From NCBI GenBank assembly GCA_030549495.1, contig JAUIRK010000925.1:62001-126000 (forward strand): a stretch of DNA of 64,000 nucleotides, given 5' to 3'. Both the position numbers and the translations under genes were made by a program. The first letter of the stretch is position 1, and the number at the start of each line of letters is the position of its first letter. Source of the DNA: Nectonema munidae (lineage: Eukaryota > Nematomorpha > Nectonematoida > Nectonematidae). Shown one piece after another: positions 46,501 to 57,309 of the stretch. Below the pieces are notes generated by a model. The model saw only the letters and a program-made list of their open reading frames with translations. It was not told the DNA's origin and ran no database searches.

Positions 46501-49500
46501 TCTTCATTATAACACTGTAAATATACATACTATATATGTGATTAACCTAAAGTAATCTCTTTACTATCAGCACCAATAATCCCTCTCAACACTCAGCAAG
46601 CAAGACACTCCACGCTTTCATTTTACGTCATATATATCTGAAGAAGTTCATAGTGACAGAAATATTATTGCTAGTATTTTGTTAATTAAAAGATTTATTC
46701 AACGTTTTTAAATTTTGGAAAATTTCGAATTTTAAGGAAGCAGAAAAAAATAAGAATTCAAAAAAAATCAGTAGAAAATAATAAACTAGGAATACTAGGA
46801 TTGTTCTGTAAGAACTAGGAACAACAACAAAAAACTAGGAATCGCTGGAATGCCTGATTTATATTCTATCAAAAATAATAAAACTCTTAAAATTTTAGTA
46901 TGATTAAAATTTCTAAAGAGTGAATGTGCGACAAAATTTTGAAGTGTAAATGGCTATAAAAAGGAGTAATTTAGTGTTCTGGCATGAAGAGCGCCTGATT
47001 TTTTACCAACACAAATTCAAATTGGCGTGATTTCTTGTTATGGAGTCGACAGGCCACAATTAAAATGGAAGTCTGCTGCTTTATTTGAACTTGAGTGTGC
47101 AAGCAAAAGAAAATATTTTTAGTTCGCGTGATATACCTGAAAATGCGGAAAAGTTGGTCAATTTCAGAGTCTCCACGAAACAGGGGTTTCCTGTTCACCA
47201 ATTCCGCGAGAACACAACCAATGCTCCATATGTCGATAGGCGTAGAGTAACGAGCTGTGCCGAGTAAAATTTCAGGAGCTCTGTACCATAATGTCACCAC
47301 CTGTTGGAAAAAGGATGAAAAAGATTATCGCGAAATAAGTACAGCGAACATGGCTATTAAAATGAACGATCACATCCTTTTACAACCATTCTTTGAGGAC
47401 ATTGAGATCATTTAAAAAGAATGACGTAACATCTCGGGCTTTCAATATCTCATTGAGTTTTTGAATATGCCGTAATTGGTTACTTTTGCATTGTGTAGAT
47501 AAATGCCGAAACATAGCCAACTTAAGCCTATCTGTCTAATGTAAGAAATGATGATTACCAAAAACTTTAGTATTTGAAAATATTCATTCTAACTTGTTGA
47601 TAAAAAAATGATTTCTAATGAATGAATAAAATTTCGATTGAAATTATTTTGAACGAGTTTCTATTAATCTAGAAAAAAAAAGTTGCTCTCGATAGGTAGA
47701 GTTGATAACTCTTCAATCAACTGACAACAAAAATTATTTGCATTGATTCCAATGCTCTCTTTTTTCAACTAATTTTGATGTTATGAATTCAAATCTGCAA
47801 TAAGTTCTTTTCTCTAAGTTACAGATTTTTTTGAAATTAAAATTTCCTATACATTTTTATCACAAACATTGAGCAAGTGTATATTATTTATTAAAACATA
47901 GGAAGCCATTTGAATTTTTTTATATATATTGAAAAAGGAGCTTATACTCCGAAACTAGTTAGCAATATCACTAATAGTGTCCAGTTTTTTACATGTCAAA
48001 AACTTTTTACATATTTATAGTTCAATTTTTCAAAAAATTTCCGTTTTTGTTTTAAGTTTTTCAAATCTATAATAAATTTTTGTCAATTATAAAAATCAAA
48101 AAAATATAAATTTATTATAAAAAATAAATCTAAAACTCCATAACCCAAATGAAGACAGACTTTAATGAATACAAAACTCAATTAGCAAAAAGATCATCTT
48201 AATTTGAAAAAAAAAGAAACTTTGAAATTTGAAAAGTACGAACTTAAATTGAAAGAGGAGTAACTTAAAGTAAAAATGGTAGATATACATTTTTCAACAT
48301 TCTTGACACAAACGTTCCTATTTATTTGTATTAATACACGTCTGGCACAAAATACACCAGGACACACATACGAATACATACATATTGACATGCGACACAC
48401 GCACACTGAAGCGCATAAATGTGAAAAACAGTGGCATAGCCATTAGCAAATACCTTGCATAAAGGCAAATGGGTATGAAAGGAAGTAAAATGGAAAAAGT
48501 GTTTAGTACTTCATGAGTGAAGGCGCGTGTGGGGATATTGTAAGCGCGGGAGAGACCAAAATCGGCGATCTTGATGTTGCCCAAGTCATCGATCAGAAGA
48601 TTTTGAGGCTTCAGGTCGCGGTGAATGATTCGGCGCTTGTGACAGAAGACAATGCCAAGGAAAATTTGGTACACGTAACTCTGTCACAAAATGTGAAGAA
48701 TGAGATGAGCGTGTTAAATGATAGCGCGGCTTGTCAATCGCCGCGAAAGATCCACTTTAGCGTCGACTAGATTTTTCCAAAGTAGAATTGGAATTTCGGA
48801 CTGCAACTCCCTTTAATTCCAACCCTGACTCAGGCTCTTTTGTAGGAATGTCAACGGCCAACGTCTTTCCAAAGCTCAATCAGAAGGTCTTCAAATGTCA
48901 GTAGAGAAGTTCTCAAAGCTCTTATTAGTAATGCGTATTTATTAGTAATGAAAAATAACCGATCTATTAACCAGTCAATTTTTCTCGAATTTTGAGTTCA
49001 CAGATCGCTTAGAATACCATCACTAGTATTTATGTTGAATCAATTTTATTTGAATTATAAAAAAGTATATTGCAAAATTTATACGTATATATAAGTTTTT
49101 ATAAATTATAATGTTTTATATATTAGTAAAGTATGAATAGGAAAATCAATCTTGAAAATAACAATTTGCGCATCTTTATAGTGAAAAATGGATTGGTTTA
49201 GTTTGCAGTAGCTTACTCGATTTTCATCTGTACTGACGCAGAATACGATAAAATATGCATATCGTTGTTTGTCATAACTGTAAAATAACTAAAGACCATA
49301 TGTGCATGACTTCTAGCTCTAGGTTTGAAAAATCCTTCTCTACCCGTGGTTTCTAATCCAATTGCTTTGTCTCGATAAGGAAAGTACTATAGAGCTCAGT
49401 TCTTAGTTTTTCATGGACGTTCCTTTTCTCTAAACGATTTTAATGAATCATTCCATAATTTTTTCATATGATACCTAAAATTGGAATGAAATTTTTTCAC

Positions 49501-52500
49501 TATCAAAGATTTAATAAAGCCCTGCATTTAAGAGCTAAGGACTTGACAGCGGAACTTCAAGGCAGCAGCCATGGATATACTTCCCGATGATAAATATGTG
49601 ACAAAAAAAACCTTGACCAAGTGCAAATCAATGTCTTCATCAGTAGGAATCGAATCCATATACTTTTTCAAATCCATCGACAAATACTCGAAAACCAAGT
49701 ACAACCTTTTTTCTTCCAGAATGACTTCTTCAAGGCTAAAAATTTGAAGAAAAATAATAATCAATTCATTTTTAATAAGAAATATGAAATAAAGATTGAA
49801 AATTGTCTTAATTTTCAGTGGTGAAAGTTGAGTTATTTGGTTAAGAAATTTAAAAACAATACTGACGTTGACTAAGGTATTACCAACAAAAAAGAAGAAA
49901 AAAAAGGAAATACCAAAAATATAGAATATAAAAATCAGGATTTATAGGATCAAATATTTATTAAAAGTTAATAAAAATCAATATGGACATCAGAAGTTAA
50001 TGTAGCTGGAACATATGGTGTTGGTTTTTGGTGGAAGAAGACTTCTATGAAAAGGATTGACGGAAGGCTCATGATTCTCGTTTTTTTGTTTGGAAAACAG
50101 ATTATTCGCCTCATGAACGCTTATGCTCCCACGCATGTGTTGCGATGAAAGCGAGAAATATGCATTTTTTAAAAACCTTGTATATGAAATAGAACGAATT
50201 AGAACAAAAGAAATCTCGATAGTGACAGGCGATTTTAAAGGACATGTAGGATCATTTGTGAAAGGTTTTGAAGGAATTCCCGGAGGTTTTGGAATTGGGA
50301 AACAAGGAAGGAAGAAAAATGTTGGAGTAATGCGCTGAAACAACTGTTGTGAACACTTGATTCAAAAAGAGTAAAAAGGGCTACTTTTAGATCGACTGGA
50401 GCTGAAACTGAGATTGATCTTATGTTCGTGTAAAATGAATGGCGCAGGAAAGCAAATAGTATAAAAGTTACTCGTCGAGAACTTCAACATAGTCTTGTTG
50501 TTATGGGTGTAGGTAAGTCAGCAAAAAAGTAAAGAATAGGGAATGTGCATGTCAAGCATTTGTCAAAAATTTGGAAATTAAGAGAAAACGAGGTTAAGAA
50601 AAAGTTTTCTGAAAAAAAAGTTGTTTATTTAACCCATTTAGGGCCAATGCTCCCATTTTGAAACATAAGTAATTTCATCTTCGTCTGCTTTTTTCAATGA
50701 CTTTGAATATAAATCGTCTGTATTTTTTTAGATATCGTCTGCTTTGCTTGGCCTTAAATGGATTAATCAAAGTATGAAGCAAATGTGTGGGTTAGATACA
50801 AAGGTGCCATTCATAAAGTACGTACGCAACAAGAGGGGGGTCTCTTGAAAAGCACCAATTTGCAAACAATATTTCATGACTGATTTATTCCGTTTCCTGC
50901 TATATACAAAAACACCAACCGTGGTATGGAGGCAATTGAGCCAAAATCATATTCTGAAAATCTCACTCATATGTAAGAGTGTTTTTTGTGGAACTCACAA
51001 ACCAAAGGATGCACTAGAATACCCAGTTGTGCTATTTGATTTGTATTTACGATCTAGGAAAGGAAAGTTAGATAAGGGTATTTGCAGTGTGATTTCTACT
51101 GACCAAGTGAAGCTGCAAATAAAAGGCATAAAAGGCATTGACAGGATAAATAAAGGTAAACCTTGACATGGAAAACTTGGTGGTGGCAAAAAGATGTCCA
51201 GGATGATATCGAAAGAAGACAGATAGATTTAAAAGATGGAAGAGTTGACTGATGAGAGTAAGGCCTGGTATAAAATCTAAGAAGTTTGCGAAAAAAGTTG
51301 TATCAAAAGCAATGAAAGATGAAACAAGGAAGCTGTTGGATCAAATGAACAGAAACAATGCTTCTCTATTTTATTAACTCAGAGCTGCAAAGAAAGACTC
51401 AAGTAGCGTTTCAGAGAGTGCTTGTATGAAAAACAGAGATGGCAATATTGTATATTCCAAAGATGAACAAAAGGAAATTTAAATCATATGATGAATGAAA
51501 AAAATGAATAGGATGGGGTCATAGATGCTGAAAAAACTGAAAGCCCAATACAACTCTTTGTAATAGATGTTGAGAAGGCTTTGAAAAGTATGAAAAACGG
51601 TAAGCGCGTGTAGGATTGTAAAAGAACATCTCGCTGCTTCCCAAAATGGGAACAGATTATCTTGCAAATAGCAAGTATATTGAATGGAAGTGGCATGCAA
51701 GAAGGCTGGAGTGTTGGCGCAGTTGTTCCGACTTACAAGGAGAAAGGTCGTGTAATGAAAAGTAACTCTTATAGAAGTGTTAAAATAAGCTGTTAGAACA
51801 TAGGATGAAAGTTGTAGAAAGAATGTTGGAATTAAAGATTAGGAAATATCTTTCATCTTGTTTTTGATAGAGTACCGAGAAAAGTTATTGAATGGGCATT
51901 GAGGAAAAGAAATGTACTAGAAAAATTAGTTAAAGCAGTGATGAAGTTATGTAGGGATGCTAAAACAAGAGTTCAACAAATGGAAGAATTTAATAGTAGT
52001 AGTGCATTAAGAGTCTGTACTTTCTCTGCTTCTTTTGGTTAATGTGTTGGATGTAATATCTGAAACAGAAATAAAAAGTCATTTGTATGAACTTTTGCAT
52101 GCGAATGATTTGGTTCTGATGTCAGAAACGATGGGATAGCTAGAAACTAAATTCAACAGTAGGAAATCTATTTTGGAGAAAAAAGGCTTGAAGTTGAACC
52201 AAAGCAAAACAAAAATATTGGCTTGGGGAGGTAAAAATGGTACAGAACTGCAAGCAAAAGTGGATCATGTAGAAAGAGAGTGAAACTCATTTGTATTAAA
52301 TGCAAAACCTGCCACAAGAAGATACATGCATGCTTCGCTAAAATGAAAAGAGTCACGGATCGGATGGCTGGAAAGTTTGAATGCAAAACTTGTGTAAAAA
52401 GCTACAAAAAAGGAAAATGAGTAACAATTTTTTAAGCGAATTAGAAAGAGTATTTTTGTTACTTGGGCGACACAACCAGTAATGAAGGAGGAAGCGAGCT

Positions 52501-54316
52501 AGATGCTACTAGAAGAGTAAGATTTGGCTGGAACGCATTTAACACGTTGTCTTTTATTCTATGTGGAAAAATAGAGTGCATGTGTGAAACCTGTCATGAC
52601 ACATGTTCTGAAACATGAAGCATAAAGTCACTAGAAGAAACTATTTTGAGAATAGATGAAAGAAGCATGTTACAGAAAATGTGTCGAGTGAAGTTGGATG
52701 ATAAATTTTATAAACTGAACAACTCATGAAAAGACTGGGGTTGAAAAATACAATTGTTGAAACTGTGAAGCAGGGAAGTTTAAGGTGGTTGAGACATATA
52801 ATGAGGAAGAACGATGATGTAAGTATATAATGAAGTTGGAAGTTTGAAGTTGATGGCTTTCGAAGTGAAGGCAGACACTGAAAATCGATGATGAAGAAGG
52901 ATTGTATGAAAGTTGGTTTGAAGCCCGAAAATGCGAAAGATATAATAAAGTAGAAGTTAGCTAACAAATCATGGAAGGAAAGTAAGTAACCCTTTGTGAG
53001 AGGGGAAAAATATTGACTATAAATAATGATGATGAAAAAATGACAAAAAGCATGTTGTTGCATTTTTCTTATAATTTGAATCAAAAAATATTACAATTTC
53101 AATGACGGAAAAAGATTTCAAATTATTTTTGATACTATATTTCCCTAATCAATGAGTCTTTATGTATATCTACAGAACATAGATTATATATTATTTGTTA
53201 AAATTAGTTTAGGCTATTAAAGATAACGGTTAGGTCTGAACCAGAAAGAAAACTCACTCAGAAATGTCACAGTCAAGAGATAGATTATTACAAGGAAAGA
53301 CATGAGCCGAAAGATTTTTCTCAATCTCTTCTCTCATCAATTGTAAACAGACCTAGTTCATATCAAATGAATAAGTTATGTTGATTGATTACTCTGTACA
53401 TAGACAATTTGACGCTTAAAATAACATTTTAAAATGTGTAGCAAAGCAATATTATCAAACCAGATAGAAAAACAAACAAATATATTATATAATCTTTATA
53501 TTGAACTACAAATATATTCAGTAAGAAAAATAAATCGTTTCAAAACACATTTAAGACTTTGGTTAGTTGTTAACTCAATAAGTACATGATAATGAAATAG
53601 CTTACACAGAAAATAATGCAATGCAAAACAAACTCTATACAAATTTAACCTATAAGATCATAAGAAAAGCAGACAATAATTAAATTATAGAAGATAACAT
53701 GGGATACTTTTACTGTACGCAAATGAGTACAGCGGTATTTAATTGGTTATAGCCAATCTGACACCGTCCCCAAGATTTTTCCCTGAATGAGAAACTAAAT
53801 ATCAAAAAAGATTTCAAATAAGAAAAAAAGAGTCTTATATTTATAATATATAAAACAAGAATTTTAGATATAAAAAAATTTATTAGAATTTTTAAACTAT
53901 AATTTTGCCAACAAAATATTTTATTATCTATATAAAACATTATATAAACAATTTTTTATTAAATAATTTATTTTAAAGTAAAAAAATTATACCAAACTAT
54001 ATTGGGATGTTTTAATTCTTTAAGAAAAGATATTTCACGAATTGCGGTAGAAGGAACGCCTTCATCTTCTCCTTCGAGACGAATACGTTTTAATGCAACT
54101 ATTTTATCATTTTCTTTATTCCGACACTTATACACAACACCATATGTACCTAAAAATAAAAAAAGACTAAGAAACTTGTCAATTTTTTAGAGAGTTAATA
54201 AAATAAAACTTTCATATTGTTATTACTCTGAATATCTTTTAAAATTAAATTATTTAACTAAGAGATATTTAATATTCACCTTCTCCAATTTTTTCTATCT
54301 TAACATATTTTTCCAT
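37414..54316 (-). CDS. Cdk1: Cyclin-dependent kinase 1, complete, seven coding exons
   Basis: Ser/Thr kinase that drives entry into mitosis with cyclins A and B. Exons: 54316-54280, 54149-53993, 49735-49612, 48680-48510, 47300-47137, 41764-41623, 37515-37414. They sum to 897 nt, 298 residues plus stop; human CDK1 has 297. All splice sites are GT-AG and phases fit. Residues fall at textbook numbers: T14 and Y15 (inhibitory sites), K33, PSTAIRE 45-51, D128 of HRD, D146 of DFG, T161 of the T-loop. [18 protein letters not shown] and [13 protein letters not shown] identify Cdk1 rather than Cdk2. Introns hold a LINE, hAT elements, a MITE and a minisatellite. Confidence 0.97.
37520..38720. other. 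Cdk1 intron 6, nothing recognised
   Basis: AT-rich. A less AT-rich patch at 38160-38360 gives no recognisable feature. Confidence 0.45.
38725..39632. mobile_element. Possible inverted-repeat element carrying a minisatellite
   Basis: Left AGAATAACTGCCCACGATA (after GGATAATTGG) and right, reversed, CCAGACAACTGCCCCGATA (after GGTAATTATC) are an imperfect inverted pair about 900 bases apart. The 60-bp minisatellite lies between. No coding capacity of known kind. Class unknown. Confidence 0.4.
38881..39165. repeat. 60-bp minisatellite, nearly five units, built of 30-bp halves
   Basis: Units start at 38881, 38941, 39001, 39061 and 39121, each with AATCACATCAGAAAAACTA. Each unit is two related 30-bp halves: AATCACATCAG... 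and AATCATATGGT..., both ending ACTAACTCTAA plus 5-6 bases. Units differ by only one or two bases. Both strands stay open because 60 is a multiple of three: 96 codons on plus and 108 on minus, with 20-residue periods. Probably not genes. Confidence 0.95.
39640..41300. other. Cdk1 intron 6, one unassigned ORF
   Basis: A minus-strand ORF at 40037-40276 (79 codons; strings [20 protein letters not shown] and [19 protein letters not shown]) looks protein-like, with an acidic run and no known family. It could be a transposon fragment. The rest is AT-rich. Confidence 0.35.
41623..41764 (-). CDS. Cdk1: Cdk1 exon 6
   Basis: Acceptor TTTGGATAG/AATCCTG completes Arg218. Encodes [40 protein letters not shown] and KGMDLLQ; donor CAA/GTAAAG. 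The preceding intron is 5.4 kb and holds a nearly 4-kb hAT element. Confidence 0.95.
42176..42862 (+). mobile_element. 5'-truncated hAT element (C-terminal transposase)
   Basis: From 42176: [20 protein letters not shown]; then after a frame change [20 protein letters not shown]; then [40 protein letters not shown] and a stop at 42651. FGSTY..EQ.FS.LK and RSRLTD mark the hAT dimerisation domain, as in GTF2IRD2/ZBED-like elements. The right end AAAAAGGTTCCCGACCCCTG (42862) is a standard hAT terminus. The 5' half is missing. In Cdk1 intron 5, opposite strand. Confidence 0.8.
43512..45750 (-). pseudogene. Broken hAT transposase
   Basis: N-terminal BED-like remnant at about 45644 (WCKKDTLI then ELHNSL), then at 45489-45166 [20 protein letters not shown] and [20 protein letters not shown] (start of the RNase-H-like core). 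Near 45040 a FLGSDGPNV stretch is legible. The C-terminal part at 44117-43512 holds [43 protein letters not shown] and [19 protein letters not shown], then a Lys/Glu-rich coiled-coil-like tail. [10 protein letters not shown] is the hAT dimerisation motif of one arthropod-rich branch. Multiple stops and frame changes. Confidence 0.75.
46178..46258 (-). repeat. tRNA-like sequence (SINE head or tRNA pseudogene)
   Basis: On minus: TAGCTGCTGGTCATAGGTGC, then about 30 bases, then CTCTCGGGTTCAAATCTTGA. GGTTCAAATCT is a good B box, but a stable cloverleaf is not evident. It lies inside the hAT element. Confidence 0.35.
47137..47300 (-). CDS. Cdk1: Cdk1 exon 5
   Basis: Acceptor CCAACAG/GTGGTGAC, donor TTCAG/GTATAT. 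Encodes [40 protein letters not shown] and [15 protein letters not shown], ending in a split Arg218 codon. Confidence 0.97.
47310..48505. other. Cdk1 intron 4, nothing recognised
   Basis: AT-rich intron. ACACAC-like phrases at 48360-48410 belong to the intron just after exon 4. Confidence 0.5.
48510..48680 (-). CDS. Cdk1: Cdk1 exon 4 (catalytic loop to T-loop)
   Basis: Acceptor TTGTGACAG/AGTTACG, donor CATGAA/GTACTA, 57 codons in phase 0. Encodes [44 protein letters not shown] and TRAFTHE, with D128, D146 and T161. Confidence 0.97.
48690..49610. other. Cdk1 intron 3, nothing recognised
   Basis: AT-rich intron sequence. Confidence 0.5.
49612..49735 (-). CDS. Cdk1: Cdk1 exon 3
   Basis: Acceptor AAATTTTTAG/CCTTGAAG. 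Encodes [20 protein letters not shown] then [20 protein letters not shown] and K. Donor AAG/GTTTTT, phase 0. It follows a 4.3-kb intron that contains a LINE. Confidence 0.95.
49985..53033 (+). mobile_element. LINE with endonuclease, RT and zinc-finger pieces, decayed
   Basis: Plus strand, several frames. Endonuclease: [49 protein letters not shown] and a [11 protein letters not shown] end, like RTE/craniofacial-development-protein-2-type AP endonucleases. [32 protein letters not shown], later LRVC and [10 protein letters not shown]. Then [20 protein letters not shown] with FECKTC, a Cys/His finger seen in such LINEs, and [20 protein letters not shown]. The tail AATAATGATGATGAAA fits RTE-type microsatellite ends. 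5' truncated, many breaks, split by a MITE at 50633. In Cdk1 intron 2, opposite strand. Confidence 0.8.
50633..50762 (-). mobile_element. TTAA-type MITE, copy 5 (inside LINE)
   Basis: TTAACCCATTTAGGGCCAAT on plus at left, GGCCTTAAATGGATTAA at right, core in reverse orientation (TCGTCTGC motifs). Flanked by TTAA at 50629 and 50763. Younger than the LINE. Confidence 0.85.
53040..53985. other. Cdk1 intron 2, nothing recognised
   Basis: AT-rich intron sequence between the LINE tail and exon 2. Confidence 0.5.
53993..54149 (-). CDS. Cdk1: Cdk1 exon 2 (glycine loop, K33, PSTAIRE)
   Basis: Acceptor TTTTTAG/GTACATATGG. Encodes [20 protein letters not shown], then [20 protein letters not shown] and KELKHPNIV. 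The donor I choose is TTTG/GTATAA, since it keeps phase and yields NIVCLEEV as in Drosophila Cdk1; the weaker ATA/GTTTGG two codons earlier would break the frame. Confidence 0.95.
54280..54316 (-). CDS. Cdk1: Cdk1 exon 1 (start, glycine loop begins)
   Basis: 37 coding nt from [15 protein letters not shown] with a split Gly13 codon; donor GAAG/GTGAAT. The start matches the family exactly. The sequence upstream is AT-rich, and an antisense LINE begins about 240 bases away. Confidence 0.93.
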
Positions 54317-54549
54317 TTGGAAATTTAAACTTGGTTGTAAGGTGCGAAACCTGGATTGAATAATGATGAAAATATTTAAAAAAAATTAATTATATATTTT
54401 AAAAAGGAATTTTCTTATTTTTATTTTATGTTTGTTTACATTACTATTTTTTTTAATATTTTTTAAATTTAATTTTTTAAGATCTTTTATGAGAGGTGAA
54501 TAAGGTGAAATACCACAATATATTGGTCTTGACTCATGATCAAACCTTC
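54317..54549 (-). promoter_or_regulatory. Cdk1 upstream region
   Basis: Only about 235 bases separate the Cdk1 ATG from the LINE. It must hold some 5' UTR unless transcription starts further up. No TATA box or other site could be assigned with confidence. Confidence 0.25.
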
Positions 54550-55815
54550 CTTGTTCTAAACCTTTCAACTTAGGAATTACAGACCGGTAACCATAGTTCC
54601 TACAATTTCTAAAATTTTTGAAAAAATAATGTATTTTCAGCTATATAATTATTTTGAAGCAAATAATCTATTTGAATCAAAACATTTTGGTTATCGGATC
54701 AATCGCTCCATGGAAGATTTAGATGGACAATTCTTTTATGATGTTTCAGAGTATCTTAATGAAGGATATAATTGTGCAGCTGTTTTTCTTGACTTAAAAA
54801 ATGCTTTCGATCTTGTCAATCATTCTAGATTAATTGTCAAACTTAGAGAATATGGTTTGAAAAATGAGGCAATCAATTTAATTTCTTCTTTTCTGAATAA
54901 CCGTACACATTATGTTGAAGTGAATAATAGAAAGTCCAGTTTTACATGCTTCAATAAAATTGGTGTTCCTCAGGGATCAGCACTGGGACCATTGTTTTTT
55001 AATATCTTTATTAATGATATAAATGATATTCCATCAATGAAAGAGGTAAATTATTTTTCTTATGCTGATGACATATCGTTGTTGTTTCCATTTAAGTTAT
55101 CTTTAGAATCTTAACAATAAACAACAAATAAAAAGTTCATTGAGGCAAACACATTGAAGGTAGATGATCTATATTGTTATAAATTATGCTTGTTTCTTTG
55201 GAAATATCTTAAATGCTTATGTTCTCCAATATGGGCTAATAAGTTTCATTTCAATTCGAACATACATCAATACTATACTCGCAATACTGGACATCTCCAT
55301 TTAGAACATTCAAAATCTAAAAAAAATGTTAGAATGCTATCAGTAAATCAAAAGTTATCAAGATTTTTCAATGGGAATAAGTTTCTTTATAATTGTTGTC
55401 ATCTAGAGAGAATCTCAGACTTCAAGAAAGCTGTGAAAAATTACTTCTTTGATCAATATAATGACTGTAGTAGTAGTTCTTGCTACATTTGTGCACACAA
55501 AATTTCATAGTACTGTTTTTAAATTTATGTTATCATTACAATTAATATATTGAATATGTCATATTAAACGCCGTAATAAATTTCTTTTTTTTTTTTTGTA
55601 TACTCTGTACATTTGTGTAGGTTGCACTCGAGAAGTGGCTTTAAGTAGCCTTTGTGTGTATCCTTGCATTAATGAAAACATTTTTCTGTTGTCATTTTTA
55701 AACTTTTTTTTTTTGGCACTGGAATACATCTTTATTTTACTATTAATTTGTTAAATTTTTGCTGTGTGTTTTTTTTTTTGCTGAATAAATTCTTCTTCTT
55801 CTTCTTCTTGTTCTA
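54550..55815 (+). mobile_element. 5'-truncated LINE with RT domain
   Basis: Plus strand: a start like FRPVTIVPTISKIFEK, then in one long frame (54629-55114) CAAVFLDLKNAFDLVNHSRL, LISSFLNNRTHYVEVNNR, IGVPQGSALGPLFFNIFIND and YADD (the RT catalytic pair). A C-terminal part follows at 55154-55510 (FNGNKFLYNCCHLERISDFK). 161 uninterrupted codons suggest it is younger than the other LINEs here. The end is TTC repeats at 55791-55811. It lies just upstream of Cdk1, pointing away from it. Confidence 0.85.
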
Positions 55816-57300
55816 CTCAAATTAAACGATCGTGCTTTTGAAGAAAACATCCAAATCTACCTTTTGTTTATATTTAAAAGAATTTTTAATATTATCAAGG
55901 TTGATGATTTGATCAGGTTTCATTTTGATAAAAACGGTCATTGTAATTAGTGCTCGCAAAAAAATTACACTTTTTAAAACTGACTGACTGAAATTATTCT
56001 CTAATAAAGAACACATGGGTAGTAAATTTTGGTCTTTCAGGCTTTATAATTCCTTGCCCTAATTTTTTACACGTATCATTTATTTCATTGTTTAAAACTT
56101 TAATGTGGATTTTTCTATCGACCACATTTTTCCATGTAAGAAAAAAAGCAAATGGAGGATGTCTTAAGAAGAAAACTAAGGAGGTAAAATAACGTAATAA
56201 CAATAAAATTAAGGCTTCAAAAAGAGAACTATCGATTCCCATGTAAATATATAATATGTAGGTGTGATGCAGATACGTCCTTAATTATAACCATAAGATA
56301 TGAGATAGTGTAATTTCTAAATAGTCGAATCAAGGATTCAATGACCTTGAATACATTTTATAATATTTTTCACTTCAAAAGAAATTGAGAGCGATGGCAT
56401 TGCTTTGATCTATTGCTTAAAGAAATTTTCATGTTTTCAAGAATTATTTCACATTCATGTTTTGAGAATAATTACTAATAAATCTCTCGTTGAATGTTTC
56501 CCCAAGATTTATTTGCTTCCTAATGCCCAATATCACGGTTACAGAAAGTTATTTAGTAAACTAAAAAAAATTAAAGATAAGGGAAATTGTTAAAATATGG
56601 GCAGACGTGGGCAGAAGAAGAAGAAGAAGAATTAATTTATTTGCATAAAAATATAATGTTTTGCTGAGATAATAGGCAGAATTAATTATTTTTCACTTAT
56701 ATTACAAAAATATTATTTGTAGTGTAGCATGGTTCACACAAAGACTACTCATGGCCGCGAACCATTTAACATTTTAAACATACTAAACAATTATATAATT
56801 ATGTATTTATTTGCAAGTTAAAAACATTTATATTTATATTTATATATATCAAATAATATACATATGTTGTGTATATAATAGAGTATATATATAGAGAGAG
56901 AGGCACAGAGATGTATTAATTTTTTGTAAATAAATCTATAATATTGTAGATTAACGCAAAGAGAAGAATTTGGCATGCCTCAGATAAAATGATTGTTCAA
57001 TACTTCAGATAAAAAGCCCTCTGTGAAACTATTTAGATGCGAATTCTGAAGATCATCTTCATTATTTTTCAAAATCAAACACCCATAAACACAGAATTAA
57101 ATCAGATTTGTTAAAGTTTATGCTTCTAATAAAAAAATGAACTATACTAAATAAAAATTACTTCAACAAATAACTTATTATTATTCTTTTATAATGTTAT
57201 TTCATTTCCTCCTATAGTTCTGAAAAAATGTTACCTTATTTTATTAAAAAAAAACTTAAATTGAAAAAAAGTTAAATAATTAATTTAATTAGGTTTCAAA
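55816..57300. other. Intergenic, mostly unassigned
   Basis: A minus ORF at 55994-56242 and a plus ORF at 56405-56593 (with LRIITNKS, a phrase also common after LINE RT domains) are unassigned; a GAA run at 56616-56631 follows the latter, so 56.4-56.63 kb might be another LINE tail. A TATA/GA microsatellite occupies about 56868-56902. Confidence 0.35.
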
Positions 57301-57309
57301 AGAAAATCA

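Larger units (their letters stand above)
42980..46856 (-). mobile_element. hAT element, about 3.9 kb, both ends present, decayed
   Basis: Left CAGAGTGTCCAGCCAAG and right (reversed) CAGGCATTCCAGCGATTCC are inverted ends. Near-matching ATTTAT(T/A) flanks at both sides suggest the 8-bp target duplication. Subterminal AACTAGGA repeats occur near both ends, as hAT elements often have. Inside is a hAT transposase on minus (43512-45750). Lies in Cdk1 intron 5 in the same orientation as the gene. Confidence 0.7.

Noticed and set aside
48513-48770. Plus-strand ORF of 85 codons
   Set aside because: Antisense shadow of Cdk1 exon 4.
47100-54316. Cdk2 instead of Cdk1
   Set aside because: [24 protein letters not shown] and the acidic [13 protein letters not shown] context match Cdk1, not Cdk2.
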